Part shown: positions 54,301 to 64,000 of the stretch, one piece after another
Position numbering within the stretch: the first letter of the stretch is position 1
How the letters are laid out: every line of letters begins with the position of its first letter
Assembly: GCF_042100115.1 (NCBI RefSeq)
Contig: NC_091272.1
Coordinates: forward strand, 6,988,284 to 7,052,283
DNA length: 64,000 nt
Origin: Alternaria dauci
Lineage: Eukaryota; Ascomycota; Dothideomycetes; Pleosporales; Pleosporaceae
Direction of reading: 5' to 3'
The notes under the pieces: model-generated
Told to the model about the DNA's origin: nothing
The model's database searches: none
The model's input: the letters and a program-made list of their open reading frames with translations, nothing else
Position numbers and translations under genes: made by a program

Positions 54301-55606
54301 TGTGTGCGCTGTTGCTAGGTGTGGATTCTTCCCTCGACCAGGATAATGGATGTATGTTGGCCGCCAAATCTAGTATCTCCTTGAGTGTCTTGGGTGTAAG
54401 CTCCTTACTTTCCGGTGGGACGGCTTCGGAGGAGGCAACTTGCATGTGGGTGGCATCTTGTTGCTGGTCACCTTGCACCTCTGCTGGCGGGGCGGGCTCG
54501 GAGGAGGCAACTTGCATGTGGGTGGCATCTTGTTGCTGACCATCTTGCACCTCTGCTGGCGGGGCGGGCTCGGAGGAGGCAACTTGCATGTGGGTGGCAT
54601 CTTGTTGCTGGTCACCTTGCACCTCTGCTGGCGGGGCGGGCTCGGAGGAGGCAACTTGCATGTGGGTGGCATCTTGTTGCTGACCATCTTGCACCTCTGC
54701 TGGCGGGACGACTTTGGAGGAGGCAACTTGCGTGTCGGTTACGTTCAATCTAACCGTCGTGACAAACACTACGGCTGTGCCAGCTGGGATTTCTCGCATA
54801 GCAAAGTTGAATCCACCTTGGCTTCCAATTCCGATATGCTGATTTGCTCTTGGAGCGATAAACAAGCGGCCCTTGAAGTCGAATCCATCGAGTCCTAGGC
54901 CTTGCGCAGTTTCGTAGCATTGCTCAGCTTCGTCGCGTAGTTTTTCCCAGTTGGGGATGCCCTCCTAACATATGTCACTGAATTCGACCATGCTGACTAC
55001 TTCGCTGATCTCTCCATCCTTTACGGCGCATATATGTACCTGTGTGTCGAGATTTGAAGCGGTTGGCATGGGAGGATTAGCAGGCTTGTCGTTGTTCGGA
55101 GTAGGCGTGAATCCTGTAGGAACGGTTCTGGATCGAGAGCGCTTAGGTGGGTGGTCTTTGGAGTTGTGCGTTGATTCTGGCGATAACTCGCGCTTTTGGA
55201 GTGTAGAGGTTGCCGTCAAGGGGTTGGGGGTTGGGGCTTTAGCATGGTCGCCTTCCGCTTTACGCTTCCTCAGGCGATTGAGAGAATGTGTGATCAACTT
55301 GCTAATCGCCATTGTCCTCCACGCCTTGGGTTCGTTGCGGAAGTCGGGTACGGACTTCCAGACCAGGGCGTGTAGGTTCTTGTTCAGGTCTTCATTGGCA
55401 GTGTCGCTGAGCTTTGCTGCACCTCGATTGCGTGCATCGGGGTAGTTGTCCACAAGAATCTTGTCAATCGTCCTGGCTATCTCCTTTTGTCTGGTGGCGT
55501 CGTCGATGCCGAAGCCGCGGAAGATCTCTGTTTGGTTCCCCGAGTAGCTAAGGGAGCTGGGGTCGCCTGCCGGTGGATGGGCGGGTGACTGCGTGTTATC
55601 GTCCAT
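51389..55606 (-). pseudogene. SNF2-family helicase broken by a premature stop (unit 3)
   Basis: Same gene as 910-5415, but a C to T change at 54966 turns a tryptophan codon (residue 214 from the ATG at 55606) into TAG. The stop lies before the ATPase core, whose frame stays open to the normal end at 51389. The repeat region has four 24-aa units instead of eight. The change is CpA to TpA on the plus strand, the RIP type. A shorter product from an internal start could still carry the whole helicase core, but nothing shows that it is made. Confidence 0.8.
54430..54717 (-). repeat. 72-bp VNTR in the SNF2 gene, 4 copies (unit 3)
   Basis: Two of the four 144-bp DG/GD pairs are missing compared with units 1 and 2; the frame is unaffected. 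Confidence 0.95.
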
Positions 55607-56716
55607 CCTAGTCACCCGTGGTAGAAGGTGTATGCAGGTTGACGATGCTGCGGTACGTGGTGGGTGGGTGGTGTTGCGGCGAGCGTCGCAACGTTCGTGT
55701 TGTGGCAACATGCGCGAGGAAACAGCCGGAGAGCGGTGAAAAGTGAAAGGGGAAGCTCCCAGTAATTTTAGCCTCGTCGCCCGTACTGAGCCTAGTAGAA
55801 CGATGACCAGGAGTAGGGCATAGTATAGCCACCCGGTTCTGGCGTGAGCGCTCACTGTTGAGCATTGCGGGTACAGCGCACAAGACTCTGACGCGGGCTC
55901 ACGTTGCGTACGCGCGAAACAGAGAAAGTTGATAAAAGATATGGGGATCACCCGAGTGTATAGAAAGCGAGCAGAGGGAGAAGAGAGACAAGGAGCAGGG
56001 AAAGTAGGGAGAGACATGGGGATCACCCAAACGCAGTTCTGGCCGTCATCGTGAACTGAATCGAGCATAGAAGTTGATAGAACCAAACAAAAGAAAGCGA
56101 AAAGAGATATGGGGATCACCCAGCCGTAGGACTAACTGTAGTCGCGAAGGAGAGAGCCAAGACGTAGCCGGCTACACGCTGCGCATTGCTGTGGCCTTGA
56201 CGCTCGCTAGATCTCCCATTCACCTTGGCATGTCCTCGCTTATTTGTATGGCCGGTCCGATAGTTATCTTCCTATTGCCCAAAGGTCGACTGGCTGTCCA
56301 CTTCTGTCTCTTGGTACCAACTTGTAGAACTCGGGTGATCCCCATATCCTCTTCGCGTCCCTATCGTTCTCCATCCAATCCTTCTTTTCACGTGTCTTTA
56401 TCTTGCTCCTCGCTTCCTCACGCACAACCCAAGGTGAGCAACGCAAAATTTGCTTGGCGTTAGCGTCTCTCGCGCTCGCGCTACCTAGTCCTGCACAAAT
56501 AACACTTTCCTCCACACCAACTACTTGACACCTTCCCCGAATTGCTTCTCTTGAAAGCAAACCACTCTCAACGTCGATATCTCTACCTACCCATTGACCC
56601 TTGTCGGTAAGTTGTTGTGGCCTCCTGTTCCGCTGATCGATTGCTAACGATGTGCTGTCCGTATAGAAACAAAGTCTCACCTACCGTTGAAACTCTGTTT
56701 TTGCATATCGTCCAGC
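55607..56716. promoter_or_regulatory. Divergent helicase promoter (unit 3)
   Basis: Copy of 5416-6525. The 15-bp motifs are at 55939-55953, 56014-56028, 56107-56121 and, inverted, 56333-56347. The 5' UTR intron is at 56607-56666. Confidence 0.7.
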
Positions 56717-59700
56717 ATGGCCGACCAGTCTGTCATGCACTACATGGTCAATGACCGGCCGACGTCGGCGCCGCATGATACAGAAGTCTACGACCAGGGC
56801 ATTGCTGTCTTGGAGGCACCCGGCAAAGACTCTGTCCAGCTCGGAGGCCTTCCCGACGCCCCTGACCGAGAGAAGCACGCCTGCTTCACCTGCAAAGAAC
56901 CAGGCCACAGGGCCAAAGATTGCCCCAAGAAGCTCGAACAGCAAGCGTGTTCCAACTGCGGCGAGGTTGGCCATGTCTACCGCGACTGTCCCACGAACGA
57001 GTGCTTCAACTGCGGTGGTCACGGGCACCTCTCCAAGCAATGCCCTAGTGAGCCAGCAGCAGACCAGGGCCCTAGGTGCAACGGCTGTAACCGTCTCGGC
57101 CACGTTGCCTCGGATTGCTTCTATCCCCAGCCGATCAAAACCCGCAAGTTTCGTGCTCCTAAGGAGGACGCCTCCAAGGAGGACGTCTCCAAGGAGGACG
57201 TCTCCAAGGATGGCAAAGACGAGCTTCCTCCTGCCCAAACCATGGCCCCACCACTGGATAAACCTAGCTTCACAACAAAGTTATTCACTCGGAAGATCCC
57301 TCACTATGTCTCCTCCGTTAGTGTAGAGATGGATATTTCCTATCCGAGCGACGACGCTAGTATCACCCTCCGTGGCCACGCTCATCGGGCAGCCTCCATT
57401 ACCCTGACAGCCCACAACATCGTCAACTGCACTGTACTTCCCATGAAGATCACCGATGAGTTCTTCACCTCAAGGGTTTCCCAAGAAGATGTTAAGCGAG
57501 CTGCTAGTAAGCTTGCACTCAGCGAACTAGGGATGCTCCTACACTTCCGCTTCGACCTCCAAACCGAACAACCTGACGGACAACCTCTGAACTCCCGCCC
57601 CCTCTACGGATTGGGGTTCTTCTCCCACCAGAACTTTGGGATCTTCGATGAAGTCATCCATCGTGCTCGCGATATCCTCGAGAATGGCGGCGAGGGCACC
57701 GTGCTGCACTTCTTCACGGTCGCCACAGAGTCAGCACAAGAGCGCATGGATACCGTGTACAAAGAGATGCAAGCTCAATACAAGAACGACCCGATTCTGC
57801 TCTACTGGAAGGACTGTCGTGTCAACCCTCAGACTGGCATGGAGATCTCTGTCGACAAGCAGCCGAAAGGATTCAAGGTCCCTCCCCAGTGGGCATTCCA
57901 GAACAACACACAGTACGTCACCGTGCACTACCAGAACCTTGTCCACGAACTGCGCAAGGCCGCCAAGCAGAAGGGTTTCGAGATCACCGACACCAAGATT
58001 ATGAAGGTTCGCGGCGGCGGTGACCGGTTATACTACGCCGAGCTCAGGGTACCAGAGGGCGCCAGCTACCGCGAGGGCGCCTTCGTGGACATCCAGTTCA
58101 GTCCCTACCAGGAGCAAGCGGACACCTGGCGATTTGAGATCAAACCGTCCGCAGGCATCACGCCCGCTAGCTACATAGGCGGCTTTCTCTACCGCCCTCG
58201 CTTGGGTGCATCCTTCGCCGAGCAGCCCCTGTTCAAGGAGGGCGTTCACTACAGCTGTGCATTTAACTATCGTACTTTGCCTGAAGCTGAAGAGGCATTG
58301 CGTAAGCTTCGCGGCATCTACGTCTTTGCTCGCTTGAACCCTGCCACCGTGGGAATCAAGCGCCAGATCAACGCCCTTAACCATTACTTCCGAGGCGGCG
58401 ATGCCTTTAGCGATGTCACTCAAATCCTCCACAACTCCTACCTTCGCTTCCCAGACGACAAGATCGTGGACTACTTCGCCGGCATGTTCGCGTATTTGGG
58501 AGACAACGGTGCTAAGGACAGCATCATGGAGCGTCTGAACCGCTCACTCCAACCCGACGTTTTGCAGAAGCTTCGCGCCCTTGCCGGTGGTGTAGCGCTC
58601 ATCCAAGGTCCTGGTGGCGTTGGCAAGACACGCATCATCGAGGCTCTGGCTGTTGCGCACTACGAGGCTCAACAAACTGGCGTTATCCATGGCCTTGGTC
58701 GCCTTGCTGCTTTCTGGGTCACGTCGCCGTTGAACAAGCAGCTCGACGACGCTATGCTCAGGATCTACACGGCCTGCCTAGAGCGACGGAAGGAGCTCAA
58801 GGCCGCTGGCATCCAGGCACGTTTCCCTATCGTAATCCGACGCCATATGAAAGAGACGGAGACAGCGGTTGTTCGCAAGGAGTCCGAAGCTGCTCGCAAC
58901 GTCCTGCTAAAGAACGAGAAGCCGCCCTACTTTGAATACATCGAAGAAGAGCACTTCACCAAGGACCAGCTGAAAGAGCAGGCAGCGGCTTACCAGGAGA
59001 AGTCCAGTGAAGACAGGCGGACCATGGCGTTCCTTGACGCACTGACAGTGGACTCGCAATTCCGCATCCTTCTTGAGACGTCCGAGACAAAGTCGTCTTT
59101 CACCGACAAGCGACTTCAGTTGGAAATGCTGTCGGAGGGTGCGTGGGTTCTGCGCCTCGCCGGAGTGCCGGAGCGTAATGCCGATACGAACGAGTTAGTG
59201 GTACACGAAATCGCCCAACCAAAAAAGTACCGCGATTTCCGTTTTCAGCTCGACCTCTATGCTTCAGGCCAAGAATTCGACGCCGATGACATGCGCCGAC
59301 TGACTGCTCTCACCAACGAGATCATTAGGGACCTCGCTCAACTGGCCGTAGCCATTGGCATGACCTCCGACGTAATCTCGCAGCCGCGTACTCATACGCT
59401 CGAGCAGCCGTATGCCGTTCATCACGACGAGGCTGGCAAGTCAAGCGAGTCAAGCACGCTCGCTCCTCTCGTGTACACGCACGCCTATAATAACGAGGGC
59501 CCGCTGATGGTCGAGCGCAAGGCCATAACACCCCACCTGTTCTTCGGCGATATCCATCAGCCAAAGCCTTCTGCTGCCGGTGGTTCGGAGGAACGTCACG
59601 TCTTCAGTGATCAGCAGGACCTACCTTTCTTCCATCGTGCGATGCTAGGCGGCTGTACCACTATTTACCTGCACACACAGTACCGCTTCAATTCCGACAT

Positions 59701-61036
59701 CAACGCTCTCACCAACCACATCCTTCCTCGTGGCCGTATGGAAGTGGCCCCCGGGGTAGATGACCGGGAAGAAAACATTCGCGCCATGGAGATCGCGATG
59801 GAGCAGTTCAACATTTCCTCCGGCCATCGCGTCATCTTCGTCAGCGTCAAAGGTAGCCACGACATCGTCGGTGCCACCAAGTCTCGCTACAACAAGGACT
59901 TCATTCCCTATACCCTCCGGGCCGTCTGCAAGATGATCGCTGGCGGGTTTTCTGGTAAGCAGGTCGCTATCATCACCCCGTATGTAGCGCAAGTTGCCGC
60001 TATCCGCTTCGTATTGGCTAGATTCATGGAGCACTTAGCCAATCAGGTTGACGAGGAGGAGCTGTTCAAACTTAGCGTCCAGCTGCGAGACGTCGAAGTC
60101 TTCACAGTCGACAAAATGCAGGGCGCCGAGAAGGAAGGTATTGTATTCGACACCACCAACGCTGGCGACCTCGGTTTCGTCAAGCATACCACACGAATGC
60201 TCCTAGCCGTTGGACGCGCGCGTTCCCTCCTCGTTATCGTTGGTAATCCTGTGAGCGTCCTCGCCGAATACACTGGTGCGACCGACAAGGACAAGCGGTA
60301 CGTCAAGCTCGCCTACTACAAGGTTTGGAAATGGTGCCTAGACCGAAAATCCGCCATCCAATTGCACGTTGATCCAGAATTGGCTCAAGGTTGGTGCGAG
60401 TTCAACCCCCCGTTCAATGTCGCCGAGCATATAGAGGCCTTCGCTGCGGGCTCTCAGGCCACTGAAGAGCCCATAAAGATGTTTCCCGATGCCAACTACG
60501 GACCTCTCCCCACATTTTCCACAGCCTCCCCCGTCGACGGTGATGGAATTGATTTCTATTCCGGTGGAGATGACTGGAATCGGGATGACGCCAAGGACAA
60601 GCCAAATGATGATGGGATTCCTTTCTATTCCGGTGGAGATGACTGGAATCGGGATGACGCCAAGGACAAGCCAGAGGGTGAGGATCACGCCGACGATGGT
60701 GGAGACGAAGCCAAGGACAAGCCAGAGGGTGAGGATCACGCCGACGATGGTGGAGACGAAGCCAAGGACAAGCCAGAGGGTGAGGATCACGCCGACGATG
60801 GTGGAGACGAAGCCAAGGACAAGCCAGAGGGTGAGGATCATGCCGACGATGGTGGAGACGAAGCCAAGGACAAGCCAGAGGGTGAGGATCACGCCGACGA
60901 TGGTGGAGACGAAGCCAAGGACAAGCCAGAGGGTGAGGATCACGCTGACGATGATGAGGATCACGCCGGCAATGATGAGGGTCACGGTGGAGATCAGTGC
61001 AGCAACGTAGCACACGACTGGAACCAGTACGATTGA
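56717..61036 (+). CDS. UPF1-like SF1 helicase with zinc knuckles (unit 3)
   Basis: Predicted 1439 aa, 69 residues shorter than the other two copies because three of five 23-aa tail repeats are missing. The knuckles and helicase motifs are intact. It has TpG at 60382 and 60545, where units 1 and 2 have TpA. This is the last gene before the telomere, about 2.8 kb away, and its frame is open, so it may be the functional copy of this unit while its SNF2 partner is broken. Confidence 0.88.
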   Translation: MADQSVMHYMVNDRPTSAPHDTEVYDQGIAVLEAPGKDSVQLGGLPDAPDREKHACFTCKEPGHRAKDCPKKLEQQACSNCGEVGHVYRDCPTNECFNCGGHGHLSKQCPSEPAADQGPRCNGCNRLGHVASDCFYPQPIKTRKFRAPKEDASKEDVSKEDVSKDGKDELPPAQTMAPPLDKPSFTTKLFTRKIPHYVSSVSVEMDISYPSDDASITLRGHAHRAASITLTAHNIVNCTVLPMKITDEFFTSRVSQEDVKRAASKLALSELGMLLHFRFDLQTEQPDGQPLNSRPLYGLGFFSHQNFGIFDEVIHRARDILENGGEGTVLHFFTVATESAQERMDTVYKEMQAQYKNDPILLYWKDCRVNPQTGMEISVDKQPKGFKVPPQWAFQNNTQYVTVHYQNLVHELRKAAKQKGFEITDTKIMKVRGGGDRLYYAELRVPEGASYREGAFVDIQFSPYQEQADTWRFEIKPSAGITPASYIGGFLYRPRLGASFAEQPLFKEGVHYSCAFNYRTLPEAEEALRKLRGIYVFARLNPATVGIKRQINALNHYFRGGDAFSDVTQILHNSYLRFPDDKIVDYFAGMFAYLGDNGAKDSIMERLNRSLQPDVLQKLRALAGGVALIQGPGGVGKTRIIEALAVAHYEAQQTGVIHGLGRLAAFWVTSPLNKQLDDAMLRIYTACLERRKELKAAGIQARFPIVIRRHMKETETAVVRKESEAARNVLLKNEKPPYFEYIEEEHFTKDQLKEQAAAYQEKSSEDRRTMAFLDALTVDSQFRILLETSETKSSFTDKRLQLEMLSEGAWVLRLAGVPERNADTNELVVHEIAQPKKYRDFRFQLDLYASGQEFDADDMRRLTALTNEIIRDLAQLAVAIGMTSDVISQPRTHTLEQPYAVHHDEAGKSSESSTLAPLVYTHAYNNEGPLMVERKAITPHLFFGDIHQPKPSAAGGSEERHVFSDQQDLPFFHRAMLGGCTTIYLHTQYRFNSDINALTNHILPRGRMEVAPGVDDREENIRAMEIAMEQFNISSGHRVIFVSVKGSHDIVGATKSRYNKDFIPYTLRAVCKMIAGGFSGKQVAIITPYVAQVAAIRFVLARFMEHLANQVDEEELFKLSVQLRDVEVFTVDKMQGAEKEGIVFDTTNAGDLGFVKHTTRMLLAVGRARSLLVIVGNPVSVLAEYTGATDKDKRYVKLAYYKVWKWCLDRKSAIQLHVDPELAQGWCEFNPPFNVAEHIEAFAAGSQATEEPIKMFPDANYGPLPTFSTASPVDGDGIDFYSGGDDWNRDDAKDKPNDDGIPFYSGGDDWNRDDAKDKPEGEDHADDGGDEAKDKPEGEDHADDGGDEAKDKPEGEDHADDGGDEAKDKPEGEDHADDGGDEAKDKPEGEDHADDGGDEAKDKPEGEDHADDDEDHAGNDEGHGGDQCSNVAHDWNQYD
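60554..60958 (+). repeat. 69-bp (2 copies) and 51-bp VNTRs in the SF1 helicase tail (unit 3)
   Basis: Two 69-bp units remain, against five in units 1 and 2; the number of 51-bp units is unchanged. Confidence 0.95.
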
Positions 61037-61590
61037 AAAGGTTCTAGAGACGCTGGAGGTGATTTGGAGATCAAGGAAGACAAGCCTCCCAGTAGGATAG
61101 TGTGGGACTAGGCTAATATCGATCTCTTCTTGTTCTTTGAAAGCCAGTACGTAGTAATGAAGAGAAGTAGTAGAGTAAGAGTTTATGCGCTTACTCTATT
61201 CCTCTTAAAGTGATAATACACTGTATCAAAATAATAAACGTGCTGGTAAAAGACGCAAGCACAACACTGTTGAAAGACACTGTAATAAATCGCGGTAAAG
61301 GTGTGTTTCCTAAACACCTTGAGTTCACCGTATGCAGCTGTATATGTTTGACAATAGATGGGTTGGAAGTAAAGCCCTGAACTTCAAGCGGTTCTGGAGA
61401 GTTGCGGCTACGTTGGGGAGAAGAGGAGTTAAGGCAGAAGAGGATTTTGGAGGAGAAGTAATAATATACTGTATGTAGAACTTATACGGGTGTATAAAGC
61501 TGTAATATGTAGTATAGTAAGGTACAATAGGTGGTACAATAGTTGGTAATATGTACTATAGTATGTTGTATTATACATTACGATATATCA

Positions 61591-61850
61591 CGGTTGATGT
61601 TGCAGCAAGTTGAGGTTCATGTTGCAGCAAGTTGCGGTTGATGTTGCAGTAAGTTGCGGTTCATGTTATAGTAAGTTGCGGTTAATATTGCAGTAAGTTG
61701 CGGTTGATGTTGCCGTAAGTTAAGGTTGATGTTATAGTAAGTTAAGGTTTATGTTACAGTAAGTTACAGTTTATATTATAGTAAGTTAAGGTTTATATTA
61801 TAGTAAGTTAAGGTTTATATTATAGTAAGTTAAGGTTTATATTATAGTAA
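61591..61850. repeat. 22-bp minisatellite with RIP gradient, about 12 copies (unit 3)
   Basis: It is 462 bp (21 units) shorter than in units 1 and 2, but keeps both the GC-rich left end and the fully mutated right end. The loss was internal. Confidence 0.95.
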
Positions 61851-63285
61851 CTTTTAATAAATATTAAAGTTAGTATTACCTAATCTTTTAAAAATTTATA
61901 TATCTATTAGTATAAATAGTTAGTAATCCTTTTACTATATCTTTAAAAAATATACTTTCTACTAAATATATTTATAATAATTAATTTTTTTCTTTCTTAT
62001 TTATTATTTAATAATATTACTATAGAAGTAATAAAACTAGACTACTTTTACTTTATAATAATAAAGTAATAAATAAAGAAAAAGTATAAAATAAAGCTAG
62101 TTAAATTAAATTTTATTTAAATAAGTAGAATAATAAATACTAAAGTAAGAATAAAGTTATTAAGTATTTAATTAAGTAATAAGTAAAGATAGTTTAAAGC
62201 TATATTAACTAAATACTAGTTACTACTAAGTAAGACTTTCTTATATTATCTTTATAAAAGAAATTTATACTACTATATATAAAACTTAAATAAAGATTAA
62301 GAATTTATAAAGTTTTACTATAATTAAGAAACCTTTTAAAAAAAGTTATTTATTTTACTTAACTAAGGGTAAGTATATAGTATATAGTAATATATTAAAT
62401 AAGATTTTTTTACTTTTTTATTTATCTATATTCTTATATAAAGGTTTACTTAGATTTAATAACTTTTAACTACTTTATAAAAAGAAGAAAAGAGTATAAC
62501 TTATATTTAAGATAAAGATATTTATAAAGTAAAAGAATAAAATATTTAATACTTTAAAATAAAAAATATTTTATAAAAATTTAGTATTTTTTCTTTAAGA
62601 AAAAAAAGTATAATAAAGTATTAGTAACTACTAAGTATAGTTATTTAAAAAATAAGAAGTAGTTTTTTATAATTTATTATTTTATAATAACTAGTTACTT
62701 CTAATTAACTTACTATATAATAAGCTAAAGCCTAATTAGTTTATTCCTTAATAGGATCTTAGTTATATATATAAAGTATACTACTTATAGAATCTAAGTA
62801 GTAAGTAGTTTACTTAGATTCTATACTAGTAAACTAAATAAATAATACTCTAAGCTACTACTTCCTAAATAACTTTTAAACTATAGCTTTCCTTAACTTC
62901 TTTTCTTATTTAATATAATAATAGTATACTTATATAATAGCTCCTTAAGTATAGCCTTTTATATACTACTTCTAACTATATAGCTATTTTTAATTAAGTA
63001 AACTAGTAGAAAGAAATAATTTTAAAAGTAGTATTTATTAAAAGTTAATAAAAGATTTAAGGTAAAAATAAATTTTTTTTTATTTTATTTAAAAAAAGAG
63101 TTTTTAAGTATTTTAAGTAATAGTTAGTATAGTTTTTTAAATCCTTTATTACTAATAGTAAGATTTATTTCTAAAGTATATAGTTTTATTATTTATATTA
63201 CTATATAGCTAATAATATTATAAGAATAAAATAAATATAAACTTTACTACTATTTTACTTTAACTTTAATATAAATTAATCTTAA
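61851..63285. other. RIP-saturated AT-rich block (unit 3)
   Basis: Copy of 12329-13763 with very few differences (for example TATAGTAAT for TATATTAAT near 62385, and AATATAATAA for AATAAAATAA near 62914). No CA, TG or CG was seen from 61768 to 63847. Confidence 0.9.
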
Positions 63286-63848
63286 AAGCCTTAAGTAACT
63301 AAGAAGCCCTAAATAACTAAGAAGCCTTAAGTAACTAAGAAGCCCTAAGTAACTAAGAAGCCCTAAGTAACTAAGAAGCCCTAAGTAACTAAGAAGCCCT
63401 AAATAACTAAGAAGCCCTAAATAACTAAGAAGCCCTAAGTAACTAAGAAGCCCTAAGTAACTAAGAAGCCCTAAATAACTAAGAAGCCCTAAGTAACTAA
63501 GAAGCCCTAAGTAACTAAGAAGCCCTAAGTAACTAAGAAGCCCTAAATAACTAAGAAGCCCTAAATAACTAAGAAGCCCTAAGTAACTAAGAAGCCCTAA
63601 GTAACTAAGAAGCCCTAAATAACTAAGAAGCCCTAAATAACTAAGAAGCCCTAAGTAACTAAGAAGCCCTAAGTAACTAAGAAGCCTTAAGTAACTAAGA
63701 AGCCCTAAATAACTAAGAAGCCCTAAGTAACTAAGAAGCCCTAAATAACTAAGAAGCCCTAAATAACTAAGAAGCCCTAAGTAACTAAGAAGCCCTAAGT
63801 AACTAAGAAGCCTTAAGTAACTAAGAAGCCCTAAATAACTAAGAAGCT
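63286..63848. repeat. 18-bp satellite containing CCCTAA, about 31 copies, next to the telomere (unit 3)
   Basis: The same monomer as in units 1 and 2 but a different order of variants and about four to five more copies. It is the array that carries the telomere, joined through CTGTAACCG. Confidence 0.95.
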
Positions 63849-63855
63849 GTAACCG

Positions 63856-64000
63856 TTAGGGTTAGGGTTAGGGTTAGGGTTAGGGTTAGGGTTAGGGTTA
63901 GGGTTAGGGTTAGGGTTAGGGTTAGGGTTAGGGTTAGGGTTAGGGTTAGGGTTAGGGTTAGGGTTAGGGTTAGGGTTAGGGTTAGGGTTAGGGTTAGGGT
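63856..64000 (+). repeat. Telomere, (TTAGGG)n at the right chromosome end
   Basis: About 24 perfect TTAGGG repeats run to the last base of the window, with the G-rich strand 5' to 3' towards the end, as expected for a right-hand telomere. They follow the 18-bp satellite through a short unique linker (CTGTAACCG). TTAGGG is the usual telomere repeat of filamentous ascomycetes. The total length cannot be judged because the window stops here. Confidence 0.98.

Larger units (their letters stand above)
39555..63855. repeat. Subtelomeric unit 3 (terminal, about 24.3 kb, capped by telomere)
   Basis: The gene order is the same as in unit 2, and the unit ends directly in TTAGGG repeats. It is shorter because four minisatellites have lost whole repeats: 1 x 68 bp, 4 x 72 bp, 3 x 69 bp and 21 x 22 bp. 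The 18-bp satellite is instead longer. The SNF2 helicase gene carries a premature stop. With both inferred boundaries present this is a complete unit, not a truncated one. Confidence 0.85.

Overview
The window is the right-hand end of a fungal chromosome. It finishes in about 24 perfect TTAGGG repeats (63856-64000). The rest is three head-to-tail, nearly identical subtelomeric units of about 25 kb: a partial unit 1 (1 to about 14270), a complete unit 2 (about 14283-39542) and a terminal unit 3 (about 39555-63855, about 24.3 kb). Short introns with CTAAC-type branch points, TTAGGG telomeres, and a strong signature of repeat-induced point mutation (RIP: CpA to TpA on both strands) indicate a filamentous ascomycete (Pezizomycotina). 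I cannot name the genus; Dothideomycetes is only a guess.

I place the unit boundary just after an 18-bp satellite. A decayed telomere motif (TAGGGTTAGAGG) lies there in units 1 and 2, and the true telomere follows the same satellite in unit 3. Read towards the telomere, a unit contains: a 34-bp GC-rich palindromic array; a ParB/Srx-like gene (+, four predicted exons); an unrecognised five-exon gene (+) with an in-frame TAA in exon 1; an unrecognised gene (-) with a short C-terminal exon; a 68-bp repeat relic; a 413-bp MITE-like element with 18-bp terminal inverted repeats; a frameshifted gene cut by that element (-); a 68-bp minisatellite; an SNF2-type helicase gene (-); a shared promoter carrying a four-fold 15-bp motif; a UPF1-like SF1 helicase gene with four CCHC zinc knuckles (+); a 22-bp minisatellite; an AT-rich block with no CpA, TpG or CpG; the 18-bp satellite; and then telomere or the next unit.

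The plan resembles other telomere-linked helicase elements (yeast Y', fungal RecQ-type TLH genes), but the helicase families differ. Here a divergent SNF2 plus UPF1-like pair travels with a ParB-like protein and two unknown proteins. I infer a subtelomeric element that amplifies by recombination or telomere capture and may encode its own maintenance functions. The units differ mainly by whole-repeat changes in minisatellites and by a few substitutions, mostly of CpA/TpA type. One of these gives a premature stop in the SNF2 gene of the terminal unit. No tRNA, rRNA, CRISPR array, reverse transcriptase, transposase or tyrosine recombinase was recognised.
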